Shown: positions 23,011-33,937, counted from the stretch's first letter. The stretch is 64,000 nt of DNA from Uranotaenia lowii (GCF_029784155.1 NC_073691.1:139554433-139618432); one strand, 5' to 3'. Notes: generated from the sequence alone by a model not told the origin. Numbers and translations: made by a program.

Positions 23011-23345
23011 TCAACTGACACAAATCTGACTCATTCTTGGGTAGGGTGTCTGACAAAACCTTTGCTTAATTTCTGACTGTTGATTCTCCAATTCAGTTTT
23101 TGGTCTCAACGCGACATGTTTCCAGCTCCTAGAACCATGTGAGCTACTTCTAAAGTTTCCTGCAGAACGAACGTAAGTGTGAGAAAGGTTTTGATGAGAT
23201 TCGACCAATCGACCCGACACAATCCAACCAAAAACTGAGTTTTGAAGCGTGGGACCCTTCTTGGTGACCTTTCTTCGGTCCTTCTTCAACAAGTCCAAAT
23301 AGTATTCGGCACCAATGACTATATCGATCCGCTTTGAGTCATAGA
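23011..23345 (-). pseudogene. Start of BEL pol, truncated
   Basis: The frame reads IVIGAEYYLDLLKKDRRK, then GPTLQNSVFGWIVSGRL, the conserved linker between BEL protease and reverse transcriptase. It is in a different frame from gag-protease, the gag frame ending close to 23339. The sequence runs on through TELENQQSEIKQRFC and then loses similarity, before any reverse transcriptase block. Confidence 0.7.
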
Positions 23346-25183
23346 AAATCAGCTAACAAAGTGGAATCGGGAATCGACATGGGCGAAGGATCAAACGATG
23401 TTGTGGGTATTTGTAGCTTAAGTTTTGGCAATACAAAGAACTGCATAGTTTCTTGGAAATAAGATATTTTTGGCGAACGTGGACAGACTTCTGCATGTAT
23501 GGACTTCGTCGAAACTGACTGAGACGACCCAATACCCTGAACTGACAAATATGTAGGTGCTTCTTTCAACTTCAGCTTGTTCGAAAACTCTTGGGACATT
23601 AGGCAGTGCTGCGAACAAGAATCTAACAAGGCTCTGGCAATCTGAGCGTTACCGTTACGGTCCTTAATCTTCACAAGAGCGGTAGGAAGCAGAATATTCG
23701 AAGCAGACTTAACAGGTAGTGCGACGTAGTTATGGCTTGTGCTTGGCGTTGGCGAATCGAATTGTGTGGTTGCAATTGGTGAATTGTGTGTCGCATTTTG
23801 TGTTTGAGTGTGTGTTTCCGTAACTATTGGCATGGTGTGACTTTGCTGTTGATAAGCTTGCTGTGGATAAATATGGGTGCTTTCTTGATTAGAGGGTTGT
23901 GCAATTGACTGTTGACTGAGTCTCGGATTCGACGGATTTGGAACGGAGGATCGCGTAGCATGCAACATTGTGTGATGCCTTTGTTGACATAATCGGCAAC
24001 TGCTACGAGTGCAGTTCGTCGCAAAATGTCCAGGCTGTAGACAATTTCGACAGACTCGACTTCGATTGGCGGCTTCAACACGTTCTGATATTTTCAATCG
24101 AAGGAATCTCTGGCAGTGAAACGGTGAGTGCCATGCTTCGGTACAGAACGGGCATCGTGAATCCGATCGGATGGTTGTATGGCAAACTGTTGATCTTGTC
24201 TGACGTGCTTCGGATGGTGGACTTCTTGCAGAGGTGATTGATTGAAGAACTGAGCAGTGACCTTGCAAGAACAGTAGCAGCTCTTCGTACGTTGGGACCT
24301 CCTTAGACCCGTAATGCGTCTCCCATTGGCGCAATGTTGCAGAATCTAGTCTAGCGCACAACATGTAGACTAGTATTGTACTCCATGACTCCGTATGCTC
24401 GCCGATTTTCTGCAACATCATCAAATTCTTTTCAAATTCGCTGACGAGGAAGTTCAGACCGTCGTAGTTCTCCTTTTTTAACGGCTCGAGGGCGAAGAGA
24501 GCGTCGAGATGAGCCTTGACAATTAACTTTTTGTTTTCGTAGCGTACTTCCAACATTTTCCAGGCGACGTCGTAGTTTGCCTCTGACATCTCGATGTTGT
24601 TTACTTCCTTCAGTGCATCACCCAGCAGAGAGGAACGAAGGTACGTGAACTTGTCCATTTTCGTCAGATGCTCGTTCTCGTGAATGAGACTACGGAAAGA
24701 ATCTCTAAACGTAACCCATTCTCTGATATTTCCGCTGAAAGATGGCAAACGAATCTCGGGCAGCTTTAATCTGGACGCATTCCCTGACACAGACTGACTC
24801 TGGCTGTTGCTGGTTGTGTTTACCCCTAAGGCATCCTTGTCGCCTTGAAGTCTAAGGAGGTCACCTCGAATTGCAAAGTATCGGTCATCAAACTGCTGCA
24901 GAATTTTATCGTGCTCTTCTTCGCGCTGTTTTGCAATCTCCCCTTTGACTTCGCTGTCAGCATCTTTCTGCTCTTTCTCGGCCGCTTCGTCCAGCAACAT
25001 TTCAATCTTGCTCCGAACTTCGAAAAATTCACTGTACACCGTATCAATCACTTGCAACCTTGAGCTTAACTGGCACCGATCACTATCAATCTGATAGGTT
25101 TGGATGAATCTATCAGTACCATCAAAAATCACATATAACTGCCGCTCACGTTTTTGCAACGCCTTCAGCGTACTTCTCGACAT
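23339..25183 (-). CDS. BEL/Pao Gag with C-terminal protease-like region, 614 aa
   Basis: This is the structural protein that assembles the particle. Residues 1-115 are charged and helical, likely coiled coil. Residues 140-310 carry the DUF1759-type Gag region (LPEIRLPSFSGNIREW at 141-156). Zinc-binding motifs follow: C344-X2-C347 with H352/H356, a canonical C378-X2-C381-X4-H386-X4-C391, and C396-X2-C399 with histidines to H408. A Q/S/T-rich linker spans about 410-490. The retropepsin-like region has LLDSCSQHC at 519-527, where DSCS replaces the usual D-S/T-G of the active site, so protease activity is doubtful. The frame is fully open. The ATG at 25181-25183 is the natural start after a 1.2-kb leader. 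Confidence 0.9.
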   Translation of the reverse strand: MSRSTLKALQKRERQLYVIFDGTDRFIQTYQIDSDRCQLSSRLQVIDTVYSEFFEVRSKIEMLLDEAAEKEQKDADSEVKGEIAKQREEEHDKILQQFDDRYFAIRGDLLRLQGDKDALGVNTTSNSQSQSVSGNASRLKLPEIRLPSFSGNIREWVTFRDSFRSLIHENEHLTKMDKFTYLRSSLLGDALKEVNNIEMSEANYDVAWKMLEVRYENKKLIVKAHLDALFALEPLKKENYDGLNFLVSEFEKNLMMLQKIGEHTESWSTILVYMLCARLDSATLRQWETHYGSKEVPTYEELLLFLQGHCSVLQSITSARSPPSEARQTRSTVCHTTIRSDSRCPFCTEAWHSPFHCQRFLRLKISERVEAANRSRVCRNCLQPGHFATNCTRSSCRLCQQRHHTMLHATRSSVPNPSNPRLSQQSIAQPSNQESTHIYPQQAYQQQSHTMPIVTETHTQTQNATHNSPIATTQFDSPTPSTSHNYVALPVKSASNILLPTALVKIKDRNGNAQIARALLDSCSQHCLMSQEFSNKLKLKEAPTYLSVQGIGSSQSVSTKSIHAEVCPRSPKISYFQETMQFFVLPKLKLQIPTTSFDPSPMSIPDSTLLADFL

Positions 25184-25227
25184 TGCAACACTTTTTGTAA
25201 TCTGACACAGGCTTCAAAATTTTGACG

Positions 25228-25680
25228 AATTCAGACTTGTACCTACAGACAAGTCCTTAAACTGACACGTTGTTTCTGACACAGGCTTGATATCTGACAA
25301 TGTTTCAGACGATATGAATTCAGACTCGATTTCTGACAAGATCTCTTCTGACTTTATTTCTGACAATATTTCAGACCAGGTTTCTGACAATATTCACTTA
25401 AGAATTCCGACACAAACTGATTCAGACTTAATTCTGACAAGTTTTCCAACTCAAACTTAAACAAACTTGTATTTTCTGACAAATTCAGACTTGATTCTGA
25501 CAATGTTTCCAACACAAACTAATTCAGACTTAATTCTGACAAGTATCGAACTTATACTTGAATTCATACAAATCAAACTTGATTCTGACAAGAATTCTGA
25601 CTCAAACTTAATTTCTTCAGCAAACTTGAATTTTCTGACAAACTCAAACACTTTGGACCCAATCCGTCCAGTACAGAATA
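25228..25680 (-). repeat. Degenerate short tandem repeats in the BEL leader
   Basis: Units related to TTCTGACAA and TTCAGACTT recur many times on the plus strand across about 450 bp, spaced irregularly at roughly 20-40 bp. The block lies between gag start and primer site. A looser version occurs near 22840-23060. Confidence 0.65.
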
Positions 25681-26408
25681 ATTCTGACCAAAAAACCGAC
25701 TTGCACCTTCTGTGCTACTGACTTGCACCTTTATGTGCTCTGACATGCACCTTATGTGCTTCTGAATCAGGGTATATGCACTTAGTTTGATCAACTCAAC
25801 GTTCCAACCGATCGCGACGCGAAATACCGAGACTAGCAACCCGATATTGACAGCATCGAGTGGGCACAACCAGTGAAAAATTGCAAAGTAAAATGCCAAA
25901 AGAATACCAAGACCAATTTGTAGTTAACGGACAGGGCACACAATTCATGCAACTAAAAGACCAATTCACACTTAAAATCTTTATTGATTCGCACTTTCTT
26001 TGGCCTCATGCACCAAGTCAGTAAATACTTCCTGCTGTTTGATTAACTGCCTCTCCGAATGCTGCGTCGATGGCTGGTTGCTGGAAATCAGCTGTTTTCT
26101 GCTGTGTCTATGCCGCTTGCTGACCAGTTATCTTCAAGTATCGGTTTCACTTCTCCGTTAGCACTTTTTGTTCAAAATCGCAATGGCTGATATTTTGTCC
26201 ACTGATGCACTTAATTGCATCCAAGCCAAGCGTAGTTAGTGTCCCAAAAACACTTTAATTGTTCTCAATAACAATCACTTTTAGTCCAGCAGTGCGATGG
26301 CGGTTTGGTGAGCACAAAATGGTTCACACTTTGGCTTCTTGAGCGATCGGCGGTCTTCACTTAACTTAAAGTCCAATTATGTTCCGGAACCACTTTTCCG
26401 GACGATTA

Positions 26409-26427
26409 TCCGGTTCGAAGGACCAAA
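26409..26427 (-). promoter_or_regulatory. BEL primer binding site next to the 5' LTR
   Basis: Directly after the 5' LTR the minus strand reads TTTGGTCCTTCGAACCGGA. TGG pairs with a tRNA's 3' CCA. The implied tRNA end would have CGAA close to the CCA, so the exact primer tRNA is uncertain. Confidence 0.55.
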
Positions 26428-26852
26428 TGATTAGGCACCGGAACACTTCGGAATAATTTTGAAACTCGCGACAAACTAGGTTTGATTAACTTTAAATCGA
26501 AACACTTTATTTTCGTTTACTTTGGGGGGTTTTATTTTTGGGCGATCTGAACTTCACGGCGGATTGGTTTAGACTGTTTTATGCTTCAAATGTGTTGTAC
26601 ACAAAGTGTAGTAGAATGAGAGAAATGATGCAAATATAAATTTGTCCTATATGTACAATATTCAACTACATCGATATTTTGTGCTAGTATTAATTTTACA
26701 TAGTAATAAAAGCTTCTGTTCGAGCAGTGAACAGAGCTTATATCCATCCGAAAGCCCCTTTTAGATCACTTTCGGATGGATCGACTTTGACGTCTGCTGA
26801 TCTGTTATACGTGTTCCTCACTAACACTATTTCATGGGCTGGCACCAAAACA
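26428..26852 (-). repeat. 5' LTR of the BEL/Pao element
   Basis: 425 bp, TG...CA, identical by eye to 20443-20867. On the transcribed (minus) strand it would hold the promoter. The flanking GCATG at 26853-26857 matches 20438-20442. Confidence 0.9.
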
Positions 26853-28349
26853 GCATGGAAAAACGATGCAAAAAATTCCCGTTGAAGGTCAAAATGACAA
26901 GAGAATTTGGATGAATGGATCATTTAAACTTTGAAATAATAGTTCATGAGTCTCTGGTTTGGATCGCAATAAAAGTTTGGATAAAAAATCGGTAAATATG
27001 ATTTTTTGTACATATAGTCGTTCAAAATTCAACAAAATCAAACCCGCTTATATTCTGATTTCTACCATATAAGTTTCAATACTTGACTCATGTTTGCTGC
27101 ATTTTTATAAATTCTCAGTGAATTTTCAACAAAAGATGTTTTGTCGTTTTTGACATATTACAATTTGAATGAAAAAAGTCGAAAAGTTTAATTTCAGTTG
27201 GACTACTCTACGTCATTTTCCAAAAATTTTAACCCAAACAACAAAATGTTAGATTAACAAAGCGTCAATTTCCGAAAAAAAAACATTTTTGCAAAAACTT
27301 TTATCGCTCGCAAAAAAAACTTCAATAGATGAGCTGAACCAGTCTAATGCGCGCATTACACGCATCAACGTGGCGTTACTTTGTGTCGATATCCTTCGCC
27401 AGGGTTCCCACATGCATAAGAATACACATGTTGACAAAACCCAAATGTGATTCTGCCTCTCCTCAAATGTCTTACTATTCAGTCTCATTGCGTAGAAAAA
27501 CATACAGTACTATTAAAAATGTTGATGTTCTTTAAATATATGCAGTTACTGTGTAAATGTGTGCCATGTAATTTGTAAAAAATGTCTGTATGAATGTTAC
27601 AAAACCTTATTTTACAGACAAATCCTGGATCATGACAGCCCAGTCCGTTGGATAGTGTGTTGGTACAAAATACATTTGCAGGGTGGATTCAATTTGTAAG
27701 ATCTAATATTGTGCTGCCTGCAATTGCCTTAGCCAAACAATGGTACCTAGTTACAAAAACGCTAGGGTAAATGAGCCTAATTTCGCCATATTTTGTCAGA
27801 GGTTTTTAGATTTGATATTATTGCGCCGAATCTTTAATACTTAGACACACAATTTTTTGGTAACTAAATTCCAATTTTTTTTCTGAACTCTGTTCTGGTT
27901 TGAAATAATCATTTCAAGCCTTAATTTACGAAAAATATCATGTTTTATAAAGTGTGTCGATGTTCCTAATATGGCACTAATTGTTCCTAATGTTAACATA
28001 TGGGTGTTCCTAATGTTAACATATGAGGAAAAATGTATCCGCGTACCCAAATATTACACTTTTTGTTCCTGATTTTGCATATGGGTCTGTTTTTTTAATA
28101 CTTTAAAAAGAAAAATCTTAAAACTCACCTTTTTATAAATACAACAACGTTTTTGGAATATGAATAGGGAAATAAGAACTATTTAAATCCTACACAATAT
28201 TCCTTTACGCTGGTTTTGAAGAAAATAGTGAATATTGAGCTCATTTAAATTCAAACTTTACCTTTTCCAATGGATACAGTTATTATATTTCAAAAAATAG
28301 AGAATTCATTGTAATGGATACAAATAAGTTCAGTTAAACAGAGCATCAT

Positions 28350-28645
28350 GCAACAGCATTGTTAGATGCAACATTTGGGTACCACAACACTTATTTAACT
28401 TTTATTTTAATATAATTGATTAAAATTATCATTTAATGATAAAAAAAAAACGATGATGCCATAGTTTCTCACATTGTGAGAGAGTTTTATGAAGTTTTTG
28501 AATCTCATAGAAAATTCGAAACATCGAAATTTTTACATTTTTAATGTAGCAAAAAACTTTACACAATGGGACGGATTGAGTTAGTGATATCACCTACAAA
28601 CTTTATATGGAACTTATTATCCTACATCAACACTGTTGGTGTATG
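28350..28645 (+). repeat. Sequence shared with 39425-39740
   Basis: The two stretches share phrases such as TTTCTCACATTGTGAGA, GATATCACCT and CAACACTGTTGGTGTA in the same order, with many substitutions. It lies within element C, so the second copy may be a fragment of a C relative. Confidence 0.6.
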
Positions 28646-29724
28646 AATCTTTTTCGAACAATCATTTAATTTTTTAAAATAAATATTTTTAAAATTCCGT
28701 TACCAGTCTGGGCTAAAACGCATCGACATGCAAATCAATGATTCACAGTTTAAATCTTGTTTCCATTTGCTAGAATATGATGTAAAATTTGTAGTATTAT
28801 TTATCCCTAAATGCATCAGCACCTTTCTGCATTCTTTTAAAAGAAAAAATATAAACTTTAATTCTAACAAAATCTTAAATAACTGCAGATCGTGCTTTAT
28901 GCGTAACGACATCACAAATATGTCAAAAACTTTTCAAATTTTTTTTTGTAGAGAAATGAATCCAACTTAGATGAAATTTCAGGGACTAGATAAGAGAAAA
29001 TCGATGTTGAAAAACATGCGAAAAAAATTCGCCTTGTCTTTTTTGTTTGATTTTTTATTAAGAACAAAGGTTTTTGCAACTCAGATACCCCTTTTTCTTA
29101 GGGTGAAAATCGCATGTTATGTAAATTTAAAAATAACTGGTGAAACCAATTACTTTTCTGACTACGTTAATTTGATGTCCCATTAACCTTAAAACTTTTG
29201 ATGTACTAACGGTAAGATTATCAGTGGACATTAGGGTTTAAGAAGCAATTGAAGTTGAAAAGTATTGCATGATGCCCCAAAAGACGGTATACAACGTATT
29301 TTATTGAGATTTTTTTTTATTCTTCCTTTTGATTCTGTTCTCGTTAAGAAGCTCTCTGTAACTTGATGGTTTCCTTCTCTGTCGCGAAAGGTGCGTTCCT
29401 TACAACAAATACATTCTATGACTTTGATACAGTTTGGAAAACTTTGACTATGTCCATAATTAGGAACACATTGAAAATAGTGTTCCTAATTATGGACATA
29501 TGCTTTTTTTAGTTTTTACACGAACAAAACATCGTTCTAACATACTTATTACTTAAATCATGATAAAAAACAATCCGACAAAAAATTTCAAAAAAATCGG
29601 TTGACAAATTCAGCTTTAATCTCCTATTTCTAAACAGGTGTTTTTTAAGAAATTTGCTAACAATTCCATTCAATTTCGACATACTTGGAAACAATCCGGA
29701 TTTTTCGAAAAATCTTGTGAATTA

Positions 29725-30102
29725 AAGTCTGCTTCATTTAATATTGGAACAAATTCTTTTGCTCATTGTGGCGCTCCTAGTGGACGGATTTGGAAACTTT
29801 TTTCACCCACGTGTCGGGAAATTCATTACCTTTCACCAAGTGTTTATGTCATAACACCAAACGATAGCATTTTGTAAACAACCGCCATGGAAGCCGAACG
29901 GAGAGATCAAATTGTGCACAGTTTTCTTACGAGTACGAGTACGAGAATTTCTTCGAAACAGCAATGAATAATTTTTTTAATTTTTTTTTATGAAAGAGTA
30001 AAGAAAATGCTACATTTGTATGAAAAACAAATTATGAATTCGTTAATAAATGACTGAACTACACGCAATTGTTTGTGTTCCAATATTAAATGAAGCAGAC
30101 TT
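29725..30102. mobile_element. 378-bp MITE derived from an ITmD37E element
   Basis: It has matching inverted ends starting AAGTCTGCTTCATTTAATAT, with TA on each side. The left half repeats the 5' UTR and first codons of the transposase (MEAERRDQIVHSFL) seen inverted in 30105-30688, then jumps to a 3' end. It is therefore an internal deletion derivative of that element and lies against the broken transposase copy. Confidence 0.75.
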
Positions 30103-30104
30103 TA

Positions 30105-30526
30105 TATCCGTCGAACTTGGTCAGCACTTGGTCGTACAGCTTTCGAGCACGGATTCTGGCCACATTGTTCTGCTTCAGCGTCCGATTTGGCTGTTTGCTG
30201 GCTCGGAATGACCTTATTCCTTCCCGGAGACGAATTCGTCGCACCGTACTGTGAGCGGCCTGGAACTTATTGGCCAAATCGCGGTCTGAAAGATTGGGAT
30301 TTCTCTTGACGGCCTTGATGACTTTCCCACGCAGTTTCCGGTCGACAGTTCCACTCCGACGCTTCGAATGCGGCTTCCGAGCCGTCGTCCATGTTTCCTT
30401 GTACTGCTTGATAACACGCCATACGGTATTTCTGGGCATTTTAAGCTGTTTAGCTAGCTTCGATGCCGACAACAATGGATTTTCAAGAAAACTGTGCACA
30501 ATTTGATCTCTCCGTTCGGCTTCCAT
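30105..30526 (-). pseudogene. ITmD37E transposase, N-terminal DNA-binding part
   Basis: About 140 residues are open from MEAERRDQIVHSFLENP. Two helix-turn-helix regions are recognisable: SASKLAKQLKMPRNTVWRVI near residues 20-40, and LSDRDLANKFQAAHSTVRRI near 78-98. KQPNRTLKQNNVARIRARKL then matches the same part of the element at 31393-32710. The frame reaches KFDGY, just before the first catalytic Asp would occur, and ends in MITE sequence. All three catalytic residues are absent. Confidence 0.8.
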
Positions 30527-30688
30527 GGCGGTTGTTTACAAAATGCTATCGTTTGGTGTTATGACATAAATACATGGTGAAAGGTAATGAATTTCCCGAC
30601 ACGAGGGTGAAAAAAGTTTCCAAATCCGTCCACTAGGAGCGCCACAATGAGCAAAAGAATGTGTTCCAATATTAAATGAAGCAGACTT
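30105..30688 (-). mobile_element. 5' half of an ITmD37E-type Tc1/mariner element
   Basis: The right end AAGTCTGCTTCATTTAATAT (read inward) abuts TA at 30689-30690. The transposase start follows on the minus strand. The element stops at the MITE at 29725-30102, and its 3' half was not found on the other side. Confidence 0.75.
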
Positions 30689-31392
30689 TAGAGAGCTTAT
30701 TTGTTTGTAAAATGAAAGTTCACATGATCCTTTACATTTTAATTTTTTTGATAATTGTGATAAGTGAAAAATAACGTCAAAAACAGGCAAAATTGAACAG
30801 TATGTTAACATTAGGTACACATGCCACATTAGGAACACTTACCCTACCTTGGGATTTTTTGGCAAGTCCATTTTATTGCGACTTAGATCTTATTCGAACC
30901 TTTGCAGTTATCCTGCGCGGTTGATCCGTGCGAAGTAAATAATCGCATTTGTATGAACCGCAACCGCAAAATTTCAAATCTATCCCCCATGAGGGAGGAA
31001 TAGTTTGAGACAATTTCGGTAGAATTGAATAGAAGGTATAATACTTTGCTGCCTGCAGATGCATTAGCCAAGTAATGGTAGACCTGTTTAGAATAATGCT
31101 ATCCTAGTTTCATAGCTTTATGCGACTGGTTACTCTCTGCGACTGGTGTGTCCCACGATTCTCCACAAGCTATGATTTGCAAATTGGTTGCGTTTGTGTG
31201 ACTTATTGATGTTTCATCAAAAATTCCTTTTCCACGTGAAAGATCATGACAAAACTAAGATCATAAGCGTATGAGCATATTTTTGTTATGCACTTCAGGT
31301 TCCCCATCACTAACCCAAATTAGAGGTGTTTTTTTTAATTATGTAAGTAAATTTTTCTAACTTTTTTTAGTTTAATAAATAAAAGAAGCATA

Positions 31393-32710
31393 AAGCATGG
31401 ATCACTACAAATCTGGACGCACTATTTATTTTACCATAGTGCTCCTAGTTGTCGGATCTGGAATGTTTTGGCAGCACTTTGTAGAGAAATGTTTCTTCTA
31501 CCAGTGCTGAAAATTTCATTACGATTCGTTTTGTTTCAAAAAAGTTACACGTGATGGAAGCCGCGAGATGAAAATAAATTTTGAACACCCACGTCAAAAA
31601 CCCGTCAAAAACGTGGTCGGGTTCAAAAATCGCGAAATCGTTGAAAATTATCAAATCAACCGTGTGTAGCGTTCTCAAACGTTTCCGTGAGATGCGTACT
31701 ATAGATCGGCAGGTTCATACCAAGCGTTATAGTGGATCTAAGAATCAGAAACTGTATTTGAAGGTGTTGAGAACGATCAAGGAAAACACAGGGTAGTCAG
31801 ACTATGACATTGCCAAGAAATTCAACGCCGACCGGTGCACCGTCAGCAGAATTCATCTACGCGAAGGAATACGATCCTATCGGACCAGTAAGCAACCAAA
31901 CCGGACATTGAAGCAGAATTTAGTAGCCAAAGGACGTGCCCGCAAGTTATACAAGAAGATTCCAACGAAGTTCGACGGATGCATCCTCATGGATGACGAA
32001 ACGTACGTGAAGATGGATTTTGGGCAGCTTTCTGGCCAAAAATTATGTAAAGCCACTGCAGTGGTGCACTACACTGGTCATGGCGATGTCCCCGGCAACT
32101 TCAAATTCGTTTTTGCTGATAAGTGTGCAAGAAATTGTTTGATCTGGCAAGGTATTTGCAGCTGCCGACGAAAAATTCCGGTTTTTGTGAAAAACAAGAC
32201 CATGGACTCCGAAATTTACAAGGAGGAATGCCTGAAAAACTTTTTTTTCGTACATTAGATCTCACAAAGGACTAGTTAAGTTTTCGCCAGATTTGGCAAG
32301 CTGCCACTACAGCTAGGAGGTTCTACAGTGGTATTGGGCCAACGGGTGGATTTTGTCGAAAAGGACATCAACCCACCCAACTGCCCTAAATTCCGCCCTA
32401 TCGAAAAATTTTGGGCAAATGTCAAGCAGAAGATGAAGAAGAATGGTAGGACGACTCGGGATGCAACAGAGATGAAGAGATTGTGGAACAAAATGGCCGC
32501 TGAGGTCAGCGAATAGGGTGTTCAAACTATAATGAGTGATACTCAACCAAAAGTTCGAAAATTCATCAAAACAATATCGGAATAATTTTTTCATTATTTT
32601 TCCTTTAAAGTGCAATAAAAACCCTACATTTCAAGTACAAAACATTTTTATTTCGTTTACATAGCTCCGAGATAGACCTGTTTTAATGCGATTTGTAGTG
32701 ATCCATGCTT
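31393..32710 (+). mobile_element. ITmD37E-type Tc1/mariner element, 1.3 kb, decayed
   Basis: Inverted ends AAGCATGGATCACTACAAAT are nearly perfect. The left flank is TA; the right flank is CA, probably mutated from TA. A transposase remnant fills the inside. Confidence 0.85.
31581..32516 (+). pseudogene. ITmD37E transposase remnant
   Basis: The frames join as follows: a helix-turn-helix region (SGSKIAKSLKIIKSTVCSVL) and a stop at 31794; IAKKFNADRCTVSRIHLREG; KQPNRTLKQNLVAKGRARKL; then MDDETYVKMDF with the first catalytic Asp near 31992. PDLASCHYS carries the second Asp at 32290-32292, and RPIEKFWANVKQKM carries the Glu at 32403-32405. The spacing of 113 bases between the last two corresponds to 37 residues once one small indel is allowed, the mosquito DD37E pattern. 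Several stops and frameshifts are present. Confidence 0.8.
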
Positions 32711-33682
32711 CATGATGCGTATTTCAATCAACAACATTTAGGAACACATGCTCACGCAAAGCGACGACGATGACAGTTGGTTTGAGATTTTTATCTCAAC
32801 ACACATCTGAGATATTAAAAGCGGCCCACGTTTCCCTTGGCCCACGATACCCCACTCTCCCCTACATAAGAAAAAATATTTTTTTCATTTCATGCTTTAT
32901 TTGAGCAAAAATATCATAGTCACCAAAACCCCCCATGAGACAGTTCTTCCTCTCATTGATTGAAAATGAAAGTTATGCTCACATTTTACCGTTGGAGTTA
33001 ATGATATCAATAAATTTTCACCAGGACTCAAGCCCTTCTACTCTGGTTCCACTTGAACAAATCATCCTATCACCTTTAAATGAAACTTTTCAGCTCCATA
33101 TCAACCGAGGATCAGGTTGTTTTTCGTTCATTCATCTAACATGCATGCTCCATATACCTACTCACGGCGTCGTTCTTTCAAAACAATATATCCCGACAGG
33201 TGCAGCAGTGGAATTCTTTGATTGATAAAATATTCATAACCGCTACACTCTGCACACGGTCGGTTTGCGCGTTTTGTGTAAGAACTCGAACTCCCCAGGG
33301 AGCAGGGAGCGCGAGCAGATAAAGAAAATATATAAAACAGATAGAACTGCGAGCTTCCCGGTGCAAATATTGGATTAACGACGTGTAAATTTGCAGAATT
33401 AAATTATGTTGCCACACATGTAGAAAATGGTTCTGCCGCCCCAGTCAGTAGCATCCTGTCGAGTTTTAGAGAAATTTTAAATTATCTAGATCGGGGACAG
33501 CTTCCCTGTTGCTGAACCAGTGAATCCCTTCTCTTTTGATGCGGAAAGCACCCTTTTACTAACATTTGCATTAGAATAAAACTCGGGGGTTAATTCAAAA
33601 TGAATTCACAGTTTAGTTGAAAAGTTTCTAATAAAACAGTTATCAACCAGAATAAAGGACAGATTACTGTTATGTTATAAAA
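32711..33682. other. No gene recognised; one promoter-like AT stretch
   Basis: CCCCACTCTCCCCTA at about 32850-32865 looks like an inverted terminus of a common insect TA-flanked element, but no partner end was found. TATATAAAAC near 33329 resembles a TATA box without other core elements. The plus-strand frame at 32935-33225 has no motif. Confidence 0.35.
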
Positions 33683-33845
33683 CAGTGATTTTCAAAGTTG
33701 TTCCTACCGCCCTCTGAGGGGCGTTGAGTATCTACAAGGGGCGGTGAAAGAGCTCAGATCTAACAATTTTAGTTGTATTTCTAAACAAATTTGTTTGAAA
33801 ACAATCCTAGGGAGGCGGCAAGTGACAAAAATTTGAAAACCACTG
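33683..33845. mobile_element. hAT-like MITE, 163 bp
   Basis: The ends CAGTGATTTTCAAA and (inverted) CAGTGGTTTTCAAA are flanked by TTATAAAA (33675-33682) and TTTTAAAA (33846-33853), an 8-bp duplication with one mismatch. No ORF. Confidence 0.8.
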
Positions 33846-33937
33846 TTTTAAAAGCTCTCAGCATATGGCTCACGATATCTAAATGTTGATTTGGATACGT
33901 GCATACTTAGTTGCATCACACAAGATGTGCTCTATTA

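Larger units (their letters stand above)
20443..26852 (-). mobile_element. BEL/Pao LTR retrotransposon, gag-only derivative, minus strand
   Basis: LTRs of 425 bp (20443-20867 and 26428-26852), each TG...CA, bound a 5.56-kb internal region, and a 5-bp duplication GCATG flanks the whole. Copy B2 shows the uninterrupted target. A primer site adjoins the 5' LTR. The gag-protease ORF is open (23339-25183), followed by a short start of pol. No reverse transcriptase, RNase H or integrase blocks were found in the 2.1 kb between 20868 and 23010. I saw no difference between the LTRs by eye, so insertion was recent although the element lacks its own enzymes. Confidence 0.9.
27765..30844. mobile_element. 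TA-flanked element C, GGGTAARTG ends, inside repeat B1
   Basis: The ends GGGTAAATGAGCCTAAT and (inverted) GGGTAAGTGTTCCTAAT sit between TA and TA, and copy B2 has the empty site AACGCTACCTTGGG. Subterminal GTTCCTAATGTTAACATA motifs recur near 27964-28025, 29480 and 30800. No transposase belongs to it. The nested pieces at 29725-30688 are a different family. Confidence 0.75.
18221..31138. mobile_element. Repeat B, copy 1, interrupted by at least five insertions
   Basis: Pieces at 18221-18501, 19090-19599, 20228-20442, 26853-27764 and 30845-31138 align in order, inverted, with an uninterrupted copy at 47106-49764. The ends of copy 1 do not reach the GGGTA termini seen in copy 2, so its edges are lost. 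No coding frame of note exists in it. Confidence 0.8.

Noticed and set aside
27249..27503. 84-aa frame starting MFFYAMRLNSKTFEERQNH, also found at 48025 in repeat B2
   Set aside because: It looks conserved only because repeat B is duplicated. The changes seen (I/T, W/C, R/K, N/K) are replacements, and the downstream frame breaks in one copy.
33320..33360. TATATAAAAC as a host gene promoter
   Set aside because: No initiator or downstream element and no coding sequence follow; AT-rich DNA yields such words by chance.
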